A stretch of 64,000 nucleotides of DNA from Clostridiales bacterium Firm_07 (GTDB taxonomy: Bacteria > Bacillota > Clostridia > Oscillospirales > CAG-272). The stretch spans positions 1-64,000 of the forward strand of contig LVAM01000005.1 of the NCBI GenBank assembly GCA_001604005.1, given 5' to 3'. Under the pieces are notes generated by a model that saw only the letters and a program-made list of their open reading frames with translations, was not told where the DNA came from and searched no databases. The position numbers were made by a program, and so were the translations under genes. Numbering within the stretch: position 1 is the stretch's first letter; each line of letters begins with the position of its first letter. This document shows, piece by piece, positions 1 to 7,355 of this stretch.

Positions 1-34
1 TACGCCTGATTTGAATTGAATAGAGAATTTTTTC

Positions 35-57
35 AGCCTATCCGAGGATAGGCTTTT
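35..57 (+). terminator. Probable intrinsic terminator at left edge
   Basis: An inverted repeat (35-42 against 47-54, short loop) is followed by TTTT on the plus strand. It probably ends a gene lying to the left of the window. The T run is short, so it could also be read on the minus strand, where an A/T stretch follows. Confidence 0.45.
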
Positions 58-194
58 CGTCGTTGTGGGCGTGATTTCAAAAGGGTGCAAAATCCTCCGC
101 GGGCGGCGCAAGCGGCATAGCGCGCCCCCGGCGGGCGCTCGTAAAGTCAAGGGTTCGTCTAATGTCCCCATCGGGGAAAATTCGCAAAAAAAGA

Positions 195-220
195 AAAGCC
201 ACCGCTTTTACGGTGACTTT
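195..220 (-). terminator. Hairpin, probable minus-strand terminator beyond tRNA-Gly
   Basis: A ten-pair stem with one mismatch (195-204 against 211-220, loop 205-210) is followed on the minus strand by a long T-rich run (186-194). It lies about 100 bases past the 3' end of tRNA-Gly and could be the final stop for that transcript. Bases 58-194 hold no convincing gene. Confidence 0.5.
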
Positions 221-272
221 TAGAAACAGTTTTTTGCTTATTTTTTTGGGGGGTACATTGGGGGTAGAAGTT

Positions 273-316
273 CAAAAAACGAGAAAAAACGAGAAAAAAG
301 AAGAAAAAAAGAGATT
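273..316. repeat. Low-complexity polypurine tract
   Basis: A run of almost only A and G between the left-edge hairpins and tRNA-Gly, with a tandem copy of AAAAAACGAG. On the minus strand it is a polypyrimidine T-rich tract directly after the tRNA, which may serve as a weak terminator. No coding potential is credible here. Confidence 0.6.
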
Positions 317-319
317 GTT

Positions 320-393
320 TGGAGCAGGCGACGGGAATCGAACCCGCATCTCCAGCTTGGGAAGCTGGGGTTTTACCACTAGACTACGCCTGC
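320..393 (-). tRNA. tRNA-Gly(CCC)
   Basis: On the minus strand a full cloverleaf can be folded: acceptor GCAGGCG/CGCCTGC, anticodon stem CCAGC/GCTGG with loop TTCCCAA (anticodon CCC, reads GGG), T-loop TTCGATT, and an encoded CCA at 322-320. A consensus promoter lies upstream at 408-436. The 80-codon reading frame running over the antisense strand is the well-known false peptide produced by a tRNA gene. Confidence 0.95.
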
Positions 394-407
394 AAACAGC
401 ATAATAC

Positions 408-436
408 ATTATATATGAGCGCGGCGCGTTTGTCAA
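408..436 (-). promoter_or_regulatory. Promoter of tRNA-Gly
   Basis: Minus-strand -35 TTGACA (436-431), 17-base spacer, -10 TATAAT (413-408), ending 15 bases before the tRNA 5' end. Both hexamers match the sigma-A consensus exactly. Confidence 0.85.
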
Positions 437-456
437 TGCCTTCGGCAAAAAAAGAC

Positions 457-490
457 AAAACACCCCGCGGCGAAAGCCGCGGGGTGTTTT
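457..490 (-). terminator. Intrinsic terminator of aspS
   Basis: A perfect 15-base-pair stem (457-471 against 476-490) with a four-base loop, followed on the minus strand by a T-rich run. It lies 48 bases after the aspS stop codon. Confidence 0.85.
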
Positions 491-537
491 CAGGTTTGCG
501 TTATATGTGTGTTTTCGCATATTGCGCAAGAAAAAAC

Positions 538-2349
538 TTATGTGTTTTCTTCGTCTTCTTCGGTTTTGACCACCGTAATGCCGAGGTCGGAAAGCGCCGC
601 GGCGTCGGCGGGAGAAGGACAACCCGACATCAGTTCGCTGGCGTTCTGCACTTTCGGGAAAGCGATGACGTCGCGCAGGGATTCCGCACCGGTCATCACC
701 ATTGTGAGACGGTCAAGCCCCATTCCGGAGCCGCCGTGCGGCGGCGCGCCGTATTTGTACGCCTCGACAAGGAAGCCGAACTTGCGTTCGATATCGGCGG
801 GCGTGAGCCCCAGCGCGCGGAACATTTTCTCCTGCAACTGCCAGTCGGTGATGCGGATCGAGCCGGAGAGCAATTCCGTGCCGTTGAGCACCATATCGTA
901 CGCTTTGGCGCGCACGCTGCCGGGATCGCTTTCCAAATACGGCAAGCATTCTTCAAGCGGCATCGTAAAGGGGTGGTGCATCGCGTCCCAGTGCCCGGTT
1001 TCCTCGTTCCACTCGAAAAAGGGGAACTCGGTGATCCACAGGAAATCGAAACGCCCCTCGGGGATAAGATCCAGTTTCTTTGCCAAAATGGTGCGCAATG
1101 CGCCGAGCGTGGGCAACACAACGCGGTTTTTATCGGCGACAAAGAGTGCCACGTCGCCTTTTTCCAGCGCGAGACGCGAGAGGATTTCGGCGTTCTCCGC
1201 GGGTGTGAGGAATTTGCCGAAAGAGCAGTTCGGCTCCTCGTCGTTCCAGCGGATAAAGGCGAGTCCCTTGGCGCCGATGCCCTTTGCGTGTTCGGTCAAT
1301 TTGTCAATCTCTTTGCGCGTCAACTGCGCGGCGGCGCCTTTCGCCACGATGGCGCGTACGCTGCCGCCGTTTGCCACGGCGTCGGCAAAGACCGAAAAGC
1401 CGCAGTTTTTCACGGTGTCGGAAAGATCCTCGATCTCCATTCCGTATCTCGTGTCGGGCTTGTCCGAGCCGAAGCGCGACATCGCCTCCGCATAGGTCAT
1501 ACGGCGCATCGGCAAGGTGACTTCCACGCCCAGCAGTTCGCGGAACGCGCGGGCGATAAAGCCCTCGTTCATCGCCATAATGTCTTCTTGCGTGGCAAAG
1601 GACATTTCCAAGTCGATTTGCGTAAATTCGGGTTGACGGTCGGCGCGCAAGTCCTCATCACGGAAGCACCGCGCGATCTGAATGTAACGGTCAAAGCCCG
1701 AAAGCATCAGGAGTTGCTTGTAGATTTGCGGAGATTGCGGCAGAGCGTAAAACTTGCCGGGGTGCACGCGGGAGGGCACGAGATAATCGCGCGCGCCTTC
1801 CGGCGTGGCTTTGATCATCATCGGCGTTTCGATCTCCAAAAATCCGTTTTCGTAATAGTATTGCCGCGCAATGTTGGCAAGTCGGTGGCGAAGCAGGATG
1901 TTCTTTTGCAGTTCGGGACGGCGCAGATCGAGATAGCGATACCGAAGCGCGGTCTCCTCTTTCGCCTTGCGCCCTTCCGCGCTGACTTCAATGGGGGGCG
2001 TTTGCGCGGCGGAGAGGATTTTGAGTTCATCTACCGCCACTTCCACCTCGCCGGTGGGCATATTCGGGTTGATCGCGCCCTCACCGCGGGAGCGCACTTC
2101 GCCCTTCGCCACAATCACGTATTCGGCACGCAGAGTGCGCGCTTTCGCGAAAATTTCGGGTACGCTGTCCCCGTCAAAGGCAAGCTGCAAAATGCCGGTA
2201 CGGTCGCGCAGATCGACAAAAACCAGCGCGCCCAGATCTCGGCAGCGCTGTACCCAACCCATCACGCACACACGCTTGCCGATGTCTTTGCCGGAGAGCG
2301 TGCCGCAATAATTTGTGCGTTTGTCGTTTTCACTCAAAAATTCAGCCAT
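538..2349 (-). CDS. aspS: Aspartyl-tRNA synthetase
   Basis: Charges tRNA-Asp with aspartate in the cytoplasm. The 603-residue length fits the bacterial-type enzyme with the GAD insertion. Visible parts: N-terminal OB-fold anticodon-binding domain (about 1-110), class II motif 2 FRDEDLRADRQPEFTQ (about 228-243), and motif 3 ending GMGLDR (about 541-547). The start is set by AAGGAG six bases before ATG. It is the second gene of a two-gene unit, 13 bases after the phosphoribosyltransferase. There is no T-box leader. Whether it is discriminating or also charges tRNA-Asn cannot be told from sequence alone. Confidence 0.97.
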   Translation of the reverse strand: MAEFLSENDKRTNYCGTLSGKDIGKRVCVMGWVQRCRDLGALVFVDLRDRTGILQLAFDGDSVPEIFAKARTLRAEYVIVAKGEVRSRGEGAINPNMPTGEVEVAVDELKILSAAQTPPIEVSAEGRKAKEETALRYRYLDLRRPELQKNILLRHRLANIARQYYYENGFLEIETPMMIKATPEGARDYLVPSRVHPGKFYALPQSPQIYKQLLMLSGFDRYIQIARCFRDEDLRADRQPEFTQIDLEMSFATQEDIMAMNEGFIARAFRELLGVEVTLPMRRMTYAEAMSRFGSDKPDTRYGMEIEDLSDTVKNCGFSVFADAVANGGSVRAIVAKGAAAQLTRKEIDKLTEHAKGIGAKGLAFIRWNDEEPNCSFGKFLTPAENAEILSRLALEKGDVALFVADKNRVVLPTLGALRTILAKKLDLIPEGRFDFLWITEFPFFEWNEETGHWDAMHHPFTMPLEECLPYLESDPGSVRAKAYDMVLNGTELLSGSIRITDWQLQEKMFRALGLTPADIERKFGFLVEAYKYGAPPHGGSGMGLDRLTMVMTGAESLRDVIAFPKVQNASELMSGCPSPADAAALSDLGITVVKTEEDEENT

Positions 2350-2362
2350 AAGAACTCCTTAT

Positions 2363-2923
2363 TTACGCCGGAAGAGGATTGCCGTCGTGGTCGAAAAGCG
2401 GCAGTTTTTCCAAATAAATGATATCATCGCGGTTTTGCGCGTCGCCTTCCGCCAGCACCGTCATCTTGCCGCAGACGATACCGCCCGCTTCCTTTACCAG
2501 CGTTTCCATCGCGCGCAAGGATTCTCCCGTGGAGATGACGTCGTCGACGAGCAGAACGCGTTTGCCGCGCATCAGTTCGGCGTCCGCCACGTCAAGATAG
2601 AGGTGTTGGTCGGCGTCGGTGGTGATCGAGCGCACGGCAACGTCCATCACGCCCGTCATATAGAGTTTCGGCGCTTTTCTCGCCAAAAAGTATTTTTGAT
2701 TGCCCGCAAGGCGCGCCATTTCGTGTACCAACGGAATGCCTTTCGCCTCGGCGGAGATGAGATAATCGTATTCCGGCGCGCGGCGGAGCAATTCTTTTGC
2801 CACGGCGGTGGTCAGTTCCGGATCGCCGAAGATGACGAACGCGCCGATGGAGAGCGTATCGCTGATCGGGCAGATCGGCAGTTCGCGGTCAAGCCCCGCG
2901 ATCTTGATGGGATAGGTTTTCAT
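2363..2923 (-). CDS. Phosphoribosyltransferase, adenine/xanthine type
   Basis: Predicted type I PRTase of 186 residues that salvages a purine base with PRPP. The PRPP-binding loop VLLVDDVISTGES is at about 123-135, and a PRTase hood segment YLISAEAKGIPL is at about 54-65. The start is the ATG at 2923, eight bases after AAAGGA; longer upstream frames lack a ribosome binding site. The family includes Apt and Xpt, and I cannot choose the base from sequence. It leads the aspS transcript and has its own consensus promoter with a dyad in the spacer. Confidence 0.85.
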   Translation of the reverse strand: MKTYPIKIAGLDRELPICPISDTLSIGAFVIFGDPELTTAVAKELLRRAPEYDYLISAEAKGIPLVHEMARLAGNQKYFLARKAPKLYMTGVMDVAVRSITTDADQHLYLDVADAELMRGKRVLLVDDVISTGESLRAMETLVKEAGGIVCGKMTVLAEGDAQNRDDIIYLEKLPLFDHDGNPLPA

Positions 2924-2959
2924 AAAAGTCATCCTTTCACAACTTTTGCGTTCTTTTTC

Positions 2960-2987
2960 ATTATACACCATTTGGTGGGAATGTCAA
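2960..2987 (-). promoter_or_regulatory. Promoter of the PRTase-aspS unit, with spacer dyad
   Basis: Minus-strand -35 TTGACA (2987-2982) and -10 TATAAT (2965-2960), spacer 16 bases. The spacer contains a perfect 12-base inverted repeat CACCATTTGGTG (2966-2977), a possible operator between the two hexamers. Confidence 0.8.
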
Positions 2988-3003
2988 TTCTTTTGCGGGA
3001 TTT

Positions 3004-4038
3004 TCAAAAGGAACAAATCAGTTTTTCCACCGTGTCAAAACCGCCGCTTCCGCGTTTGAGTTCGGCGTCCGCCGCCGCCGCGAGATCCAGGGCGCGCGTC
3101 AGTTTTCCCATATCGCTGCGGGACACCGCGCGCACGAAAAGTCCGGCTTTATACGCGTGCACGCGCAGTGCCGAGGCGATCTCATCGCTGTTTTTTCCCG
3201 CGTCCAAAAGCACGCGCGTGGCAAACAGATCCGCAAAGGTACGGGAGATCTCGGAGAGCACCGCGGTCGGCTCGGCACGCTCGAATTTCAGCACGGCAAG
3301 CGCGTCCAGCGCCGCGCGGGTGTCGCCCGCAAGGAGCGCGTTGGAGAGCGCGAACGCGTCGGAGGAGAGGGCGCGGGAAACCACGCGCAAAAGGTCCGCT
3401 TCGTTCACTTCCTTCCGATCTTGGGAGAGCACGAAAAAGGCGACCTTGTCCACTTCGCCGGCAAGCGTGTACATATCGCTCCCCGCAAGTTCGATCATCT
3501 TGTTGCAAACGGCGAGCGACGCCGTCACGCCGCAGTGCGCGAAATGCCGTCCTACCCACGCGGCAAGGCGCGCGCCCGCCACTTTTTCAAAGCGGACGGG
3601 GGTGAATTCTTCCGCCAACTTTTTGAGCGTGGCGGAAGGGCGCTTCGGCAAATAGCCCTCGTCCAGCATTCCGGCGGGGACTTCGGCGATCACGGTGTTG
3701 TAGTCATATTCGGAAAGGAGGGCAAGCACTTCCAAAAGCCCGTTTATGTCTTCCTGCCGCGGGCGGGAAAAATCCATACCGGAGAGCAAAATCAGCCGGC
3801 TTTGCGCCGCCATCGGGGGCGGCATCATCGCGTCGAGCAGTTTGTCGGGTGAGAACTCTTCAAAAGGGATCGTAACGTCGTCAAAGGCGGCAAAAGCGGC
3901 GTCGGGGCAAAGAATTTTCCGCGCTTCGCGGATCGCGGAGGCTTTGAGATAATCCTCTTCGCCGAAAAAAAGATAGGCGTGTCCGCCCACGTTCGGGAGC
4001 GCGCGGCGAAAATCCGCTTCCTTGATCATTTCGTGCAT
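3004..4038 (-). CDS. holA: DNA polymerase III delta subunit
   Basis: Clamp-loader delta subunit, which opens the sliding clamp. The 344-residue protein has the family N-terminus ([16 protein letters not shown], about 21-36), the segment [15 protein letters not shown] near residue 80-95, and the helical C-terminal collar. The start ATG at 4038 follows GGGGG by seven bases. It has its own promoter (4076-4105). The downstream PRTase promoter begins 17 bases after its stop codon, so the two units are probably separate. The family is divergent, but the order of motifs and the length fit well. Confidence 0.88.
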   Translation of the reverse strand: MHEMIKEADFRRALPNVGGHAYLFFGEEDYLKASAIREARKILCPDAAFAAFDDVTIPFEEFSPDKLLDAMMPPPMAAQSRLILLSGMDFSRPRQEDINGLLEVLALLSEYDYNTVIAEVPAGMLDEGYLPKRPSATLKKLAEEFTPVRFEKVAGARLAAWVGRHFAHCGVTASLAVCNKMIELAGSDMYTLAGEVDKVAFFVLSQDRKEVNEADLLRVVSRALSSDAFALSNALLAGDTRAALDALAVLKFERAEPTAVLSEISRTFADLFATRVLLDAGKNSDEIASALRVHAYKAGLFVRAVSRSDMGKLTRALDLAAAADAELKRGSGGFDTVEKLICSF

Positions 4039-4075
4039 ACCGTCACCCCCTTATTTTCAAAGTTATTCCATATGT

Positions 4076-4105
4076 ATTATACTCGTCCGCCGCGCGTTTT
4101 GTCAA
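4076..4105 (-). promoter_or_regulatory. Promoter of holA
   Basis: Minus-strand -35 TTGACA (4105-4100), 18-base spacer, -10 TATAAT (4081-4076). Confidence 0.8.
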
Positions 4106-4179
4106 TTCCCGCCGGGGAAAATGTTGCTTTCGCACGAAAAAAAGGACGGGAAAAAGATGATTTTTTTGCAAAAATCATC

Positions 4180-4208
4180 TTGTATGTCAAAACAAGAAAT
4201 GCTATAAT
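4180..4208 (+). promoter_or_regulatory. Promoter of the GMP synthetase gene
   Basis: -35 TTGTAT (4180-4185), 17-base spacer, -10 TATAAT (4203-4208). It leaves a leader of about 40 bases, too short for a purine riboswitch. Confidence 0.7.
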
Positions 4209-4254
4209 GATAAAAGGCAGAATTTGCCGGATCTTCAATACGGAGGAACAGATT

Positions 4255-5235
4255 ATGGAAAACAATAAACGTCCCGAAACGATGGAGCGCATCACCACTG
4301 CCGCTCTTGCTGAACAGTTCATCGCCGAGCAGGTCGCGGCGTTGCGCGCGCAGATCGGCAACAAGAAAGTATTGCTTGCGCTTTCCGGAGGCGTGGACTC
4401 CTCCGTGGTCGCGGCACTGCTTATCAAAGCGGTCGGATCGCAACTCACCGCCGTGCACGTCAACCACGGACTTTTGCGCAAAGGCGAGCCGGAACAGGTG
4501 ATCGAGGTCTTCCGCAATCAGATGAAAGCAAACCTCGTATACGTGGACGCCGTCGACCGTTTCCTTGACAAACTTGCGGGCGTTACCGACCCCGAGAAAA
4601 AGCGCAAAGTGATCGGCGCGGAGTTTATCCGCGTGTTTGAGGAAGAAGCGCGTAAACTGGAAGGCATCGAGTTTTTGGCGCAAGGCACCATTTATCCCGA
4701 TATTTTGGAGAGCGACGGCGTCAAGGCGCACCACAACGTGGGCGGGCTTCCCGAGGATCTGCAATTTGCGCTTGTGGAGCCGCTCAAATTCCTCTTCAAG
4801 GACGAAGTGCGCGTGGTCGGCAAAGCCTTGGGGCTTCCCGACTCTATGGTCTACCGTCAGCCTTTCCCGGGTCCCGGCCTTGGCGTGCGTTGCACCGGCG
4901 CCATCACGCGCGACCGGCTGGAAGCGGTGCGCGAATCCGACGCGATCCTGCGCGAGGAATTTGCCAAAGCGGGGCTTGCCGGCAAAGTGTGGCAGTATTT
5001 CACCATTGTGCCCGATTATAAATCGACCGGCGTGAAAGGCGGCAAACGCTGTTTCGAGTGGCCCGTCGTGCTGCGCGCCGTCAACACCAAAGACGCGATG
5101 AGCGCCACGGTGGAGAAGATCCCGTACGAACTGCTTGAAAAGATCGTGGCGCGCATCCTTGCCGAAGTGAAGGGCGTCAACCGCGTGCTTTACGATCTCT
5201 CGCCGAAACCCTGCGCCACCATCGAATGGGAATGA
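4255..5235 (+). CDS. guaA: GMP synthetase, ATP-pyrophosphatase part only
   Basis: Converts XMP to GMP using ATP and ammonia. The 326-residue protein has the P-loop SGGVDSS (about 44-50), the XMP-binding and dimerisation half ([12 protein letters not shown] at about 202-213) and the conserved C-terminus ending TIEWE. The usual bacterial GuaA is about 510 residues, with an N-terminal class I glutaminase domain that is absent here. The upstream frame contains no glutaminase remnant, and GGAGG lies nine bases before the ATG, so this looks like a true short gene and not a broken one. A separate glutaminase subunit, as in archaea, or direct ammonia use would be needed. Confidence 0.92.
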   Translation: MENNKRPETMERITTAALAEQFIAEQVAALRAQIGNKKVLLALSGGVDSSVVAALLIKAVGSQLTAVHVNHGLLRKGEPEQVIEVFRNQMKANLVYVDAVDRFLDKLAGVTDPEKKRKVIGAEFIRVFEEEARKLEGIEFLAQGTIYPDILESDGVKAHHNVGGLPEDLQFALVEPLKFLFKDEVRVVGKALGLPDSMVYRQPFPGPGLGVRCTGAITRDRLEAVRESDAILREEFAKAGLAGKVWQYFTIVPDYKSTGVKGGKRCFEWPVVLRAVNTKDAMSATVEKIPYELLEKIVARILAEVKGVNRVLYDLSPKPCATIEWE

Positions 5236-5271
5236 GTGCGGGACTGAAATTCGAGAGCTGACACAAACGCT

Positions 5272-6156
5272 ATGAATCATTCCAATCAAATGGGCGGCAT
5301 TGCTTTTGTCGCCGCGTCTGCGGCTTCGTTTGCTTTTCTGCCCATTTTCGCGAAACTTGCTTACGCCGCCGGAAGCGGTATCTATACGCTGCTCTTTTTC
5401 CGCTTTTCCATCGCGGCGGCGTGTATGTTTTTGCTGTTGCTCGCTTTGCGCCGCCCCCTGCCGCAAAAAAGGAACTTCGTGCATTTGCTGCTGCTCGGCG
5501 GTGTGGGGTACGGGCTGGTGTCGTTTTGTTGCTTTTCGGCGCTGCGTTACGTGTCTTCCGGCACGGCAAGTCTCCTACTATATACCTATCCCGCTTTCGT
5601 GATGCTCGGCGCGGCGATGTTTCTCAAAGAAAAGATCACCGCGAGAAAAATCCTCTCGCTTTGCCTGGCACTTGCGGGCGCGGTCATCATTGTCGGAGCG
5701 GATTTTAAGGGCAGGTTGCTCGGCATCGTTTTTGCCGCGCTTTCGGGAATCTCGTACGCGGCGTATATTTTGATCAGTTCCCGCGTCGTCAAAAAAGGGC
5801 GCGAGATCGAGTCTTCCGCCGTTTTAATGCTCGGCGCCGCCATCGTCTATGCGGCAAGTTTGCCTTTTGCCGGCTTTGAGCCGCCGAAAACGGCGATCGG
5901 TGTGCTCGCCGCCGTTCTCGTCGCGCTTGTTTCCACGGCGATCGCGTTCGTCACTTTCTTTATCGGTATGGAAAAAACGAGCCCTACGGTGGCGTCGCTG
6001 GTTTCCATTCTCGAGCCCGTCATCACGGTCTTTGCCTCGGCGCTCATACTTTCCGAAAAAATCACCGTCAATATCGTGATCGGCGGCGTGCTCGTCCTCT
6101 TTTCGCTTGTGATCACGATGCTGCCGGAAAGCGGCGGGGCGGGTTTTCTCAAATAA
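5272..6156 (+). CDS. EamA/DMT-family transporter
   Basis: Predicted inner-membrane exporter or permease of the drug/metabolite superfamily, 294 residues with about ten hydrophobic helices arranged as two five-helix EamA repeats. The second repeat ends with the family pattern ASLVSILEPVITVFAS. The substrate cannot be predicted. It starts 36 bases after the GMP synthetase gene and probably shares its transcript. Its ribosome binding site is weak (GAGAG). Its 3' end overlaps the convergent RNase III-like gene by eight bases. Confidence 0.88.
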   Translation: MNHSNQMGGIAFVAASAASFAFLPIFAKLAYAAGSGIYTLLFFRFSIAAACMFLLLLALRRPLPQKRNFVHLLLLGGVGYGLVSFCCFSALRYVSSGTASLLLYTYPAFVMLGAAMFLKEKITARKILSLCLALAGAVIIVGADFKGRLLGIVFAALSGISYAAYILISSRVVKKGREIESSAVLMLGAAIVYAASLPFAGFEPPKTAIGVLAAVLVALVSTAIAFVTFFIGMEKTSPTVASLVSILEPVITVFASALILSEKITVNIVIGGVLVLFSLVITMLPESGGAGFLK

Positions 6157-7018
6157 GTTTTTTCGATTCCGGATATAATATGCCGTCTTTATAATTCCAT
6201 ATTGGATAATTAGCTTCCGGGCCGTATTGATTTGGCAGATCGAAATGGCGGCACAAAACAAGATAAGCGGAGCACTTTTTGGCTTCTGGTTTGGATTTTG
6301 CAAAAACCAATAAACGAATGCCCCAATCTTGGACCGAGCATCTGCAATGCCAACGCAGATTTTCATCTGTATTGCAGATTTCCGCAAATTCATACAAAGG
6401 CTGAGTGCACCATCCGTGTTCGGATAATTCTTTCAAAGTATTGATTGCATTGTCCAGATCATATTGCGGAAGGCGAAATTGCTCTTTCTCATAATCCGTA
6501 ATGTATTGTTCCACAGGGAGCACTTTTTTAATAACTGTTTCCATCGTTTGCTCATTCCAGTTTGCTTGTACGGCGATGGCGCCGATAATGGCTTCAAACA
6601 GATCGGCTTTGATTTTTTCTTGTTGATCGATCTTGTTGTCAATGTCGCATTGATCGACCAACAGATATTGACAAAGCCCCCAGTCTTCCATAATTTCCGC
6701 CAATTGTTGATTGCTGACGATTTTGCCTTTCAATGCGGTAAAATCTTTTTCGTGCGCTCGAAAAATATAATTTTGACCATCGTCGTCGGTGTACGTTGCG
6801 CTGTAATGCAGGCAAAGTTGGCGCACAACGTGATAACCCAAAACGGTATCGCCGATAAACTCCAAGTTTTCGTTGCTCTCTCCGCCGTATCGGTGAGCAA
6901 AGGAACTGCGTGTCAGTGCCTGTTGGATAAAACGAAGTTTCAGCGAAAAGCCGGTTTTCTCTTGGATTTTTTCTCGTATCTCGCGCAAAGTTTTGCTCGG
7001 ATGTGTTGTTTTCTGCAT
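6149..7018 (-). CDS. RNase III-like protein with dsRNA-binding domain
   Basis: Predicted double-strand-specific endoribonuclease, 289 residues. The RNase III signature NENLEFIGDTVLGY is at about 49-62. The second acidic pair lies in ADLFEAIIGA (D139, E142), so the four metal-binding acidic positions appear intact. A degenerate dsRNA-binding domain spans about 190-258. An insertion and an extended C-terminus make it longer than housekeeping Rnc (about 230 residues). The start ATG at 7018 follows GAGGAGG by six bases. Composition is more AT-rich than the neighbours, which suggests transfer. It may be an accessory RNase III rather than the main rnc. A structured leader precedes it. Confidence 0.8.
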   Translation of the reverse strand: MQKTTHPSKTLREIREKIQEKTGFSLKLRFIQQALTRSSFAHRYGGESNENLEFIGDTVLGYHVVRQLCLHYSATYTDDDGQNYIFRAHEKDFTALKGKIVSNQQLAEIMEDWGLCQYLLVDQCDIDNKIDQQEKIKADLFEAIIGAIAVQANWNEQTMETVIKKVLPVEQYITDYEKEQFRLPQYDLDNAINTLKELSEHGWCTQPLYEFAEICNTDENLRWHCRCSVQDWGIRLLVFAKSKPEAKKCSAYLVLCRHFDLPNQYGPEANYPIWNYKDGILYPESKKLI

Positions 7019-7019
7019 A

Positions 7020-7067
7020 TGTTGCCTCCTCAAAAATATGTATTTTGTTCCGGGAAACAAGGCAACA
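7020..7067 (-). promoter_or_regulatory. Anti-Shine-Dalgarno pairing before the RNase III-like gene
   Basis: In the minus-strand transcript TGTTGCCT (7067-7060) is the exact complement of AGGCAACA (7027-7020), which overlaps the ribosome binding site GAGGAGG. Pairing would hide the start region. The same TGTTGCCT can also pair with GAGGCAAC at the leader-frame start (7180-7173 region), so the two pairings compete. This is seen in sequence; the regulatory role is inferred. Confidence 0.5.
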
Positions 7068-7127
7068 AAAAAGACCTGTCCTGACGCGGGCATATTTTAA
7101 GCGCACAAAAAGCCCGCCGAAAAGGTC
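7067..7127 (-). terminator. Leader terminator/attenuator of the RNase III-like gene
   Basis: On the minus strand GACCT (7127-7123) pairs with AGGTC (7077-7073), and inside it GCGGGC (7117-7112) pairs with GCCCGC (7091-7086). Six Ts follow immediately (7072-7067). This stem plus T run lies inside the 5' leader, between promoter and gene, so it should stop transcription unless it is prevented from folding. Confidence 0.6.
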
Positions 7128-7240
7128 AAAATTCTTTGAAATAGTTTTTATAAGGTTTTTCTCTTGATTCATTGAGTTGCCTCAATCAAACAAAAGATAC
7201 ACATTATGCAATTACTTCAAAATACTTTGTCCCTCGGAAC
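7128..7240 (-). promoter_or_regulatory. Leader region with possible leader peptide start
   Basis: The leader transcript contains a stem ATTGAG/CTCAAT with a GCAA tetraloop (7186-7171) that holds GAGG and an ATG (7172-7170) seven bases later. From this ATG a frame runs without a stop through the attenuator and into the RNase III-like gene in another frame (to 6639). A ribosome on this frame would cross the attenuator and could melt it. The leader frame is a hypothesis; its distal part is probably only a shadow of the gene. Confidence 0.4.
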
Positions 7241-7246
7241 GGATTT

Positions 7247-7275
7247 ATTATAACACACTTGCAGAAGTCTGTCAA
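7247..7275 (-). promoter_or_regulatory. Promoter of the RNase III-like gene
   Basis: Minus-strand -35 TTGACA (7275-7270), 17-base spacer, -10 TATAAT (7252-7247). It lies about 230 bases before the start codon, leaving the long structured leader, and is divergent from the padR promoter 30 bases away. Confidence 0.8.
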
Positions 7276-7304
7276 GATACAAAAAAGAGTTTTCTTGAAA
7301 CTCC

Positions 7305-7333
7305 TTGACAAACAATACTATGCGTGGTATAGT
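7305..7333 (+). promoter_or_regulatory. Promoter of the padR operon
   Basis: -35 TTGACA (7305-7310), 17-base spacer, -10 TATAGT (7328-7333). The -10 lies inside the right arm of an operator-like dyad. Confidence 0.8.
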
Positions 7334-7336
7334 ATT
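7314..7336. promoter_or_regulatory. Operator-like dyad, probable PadR autoregulation site
   Basis: Perfect inverted repeat AATACTAT (7314-7321) and ATAGTATT (7329-7336) with a seven-base centre, covering the spacer and -10 of the padR promoter. Its position is suited to repression by the PadR-type protein encoded 20 bases downstream. Binding is inferred. Confidence 0.65.
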
Positions 7337-7355
7337 ATGCGAAAGGGGGTATACG

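Noticed and set aside
162-404. 80-codon plus-strand frame ending in a GDGNRTRISSLGSWG-like peptide
   Set aside because: It is the antisense reading of tRNA-Gly, a well-known false protein match; no ribosome binding site.
319-2421. 700-codon plus-strand frame over aspS
   Set aside because: It is antisense to aspS, has no ribosome binding site and no family motifs; long antisense frames arise from the GC-rich codon use.
2924-2959. T-box leader for aspS
   Set aside because: Only about 30 bases lie between the promoter and the first gene, and there is no T-box sequence.
4209-4254. Purine riboswitch before the GMP synthetase gene
   Set aside because: The leader from the TATAAT box to the start is under 50 bases and has no three-way-junction elements.
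4102-5484. 460-codon minus-strand frame over the GMP synthetase gene
   Set aside because: Shadow of the real gene; the plus strand has clear SGGVDSS and TIEWE motifs.
6639-7172. 177-codon minus-strand frame overlapping the RNase III-like gene
   Set aside because: As a full protein it is not credible because most of it lies in another frame of a well-supported gene; only its start is kept as a leader-peptide hypothesis.
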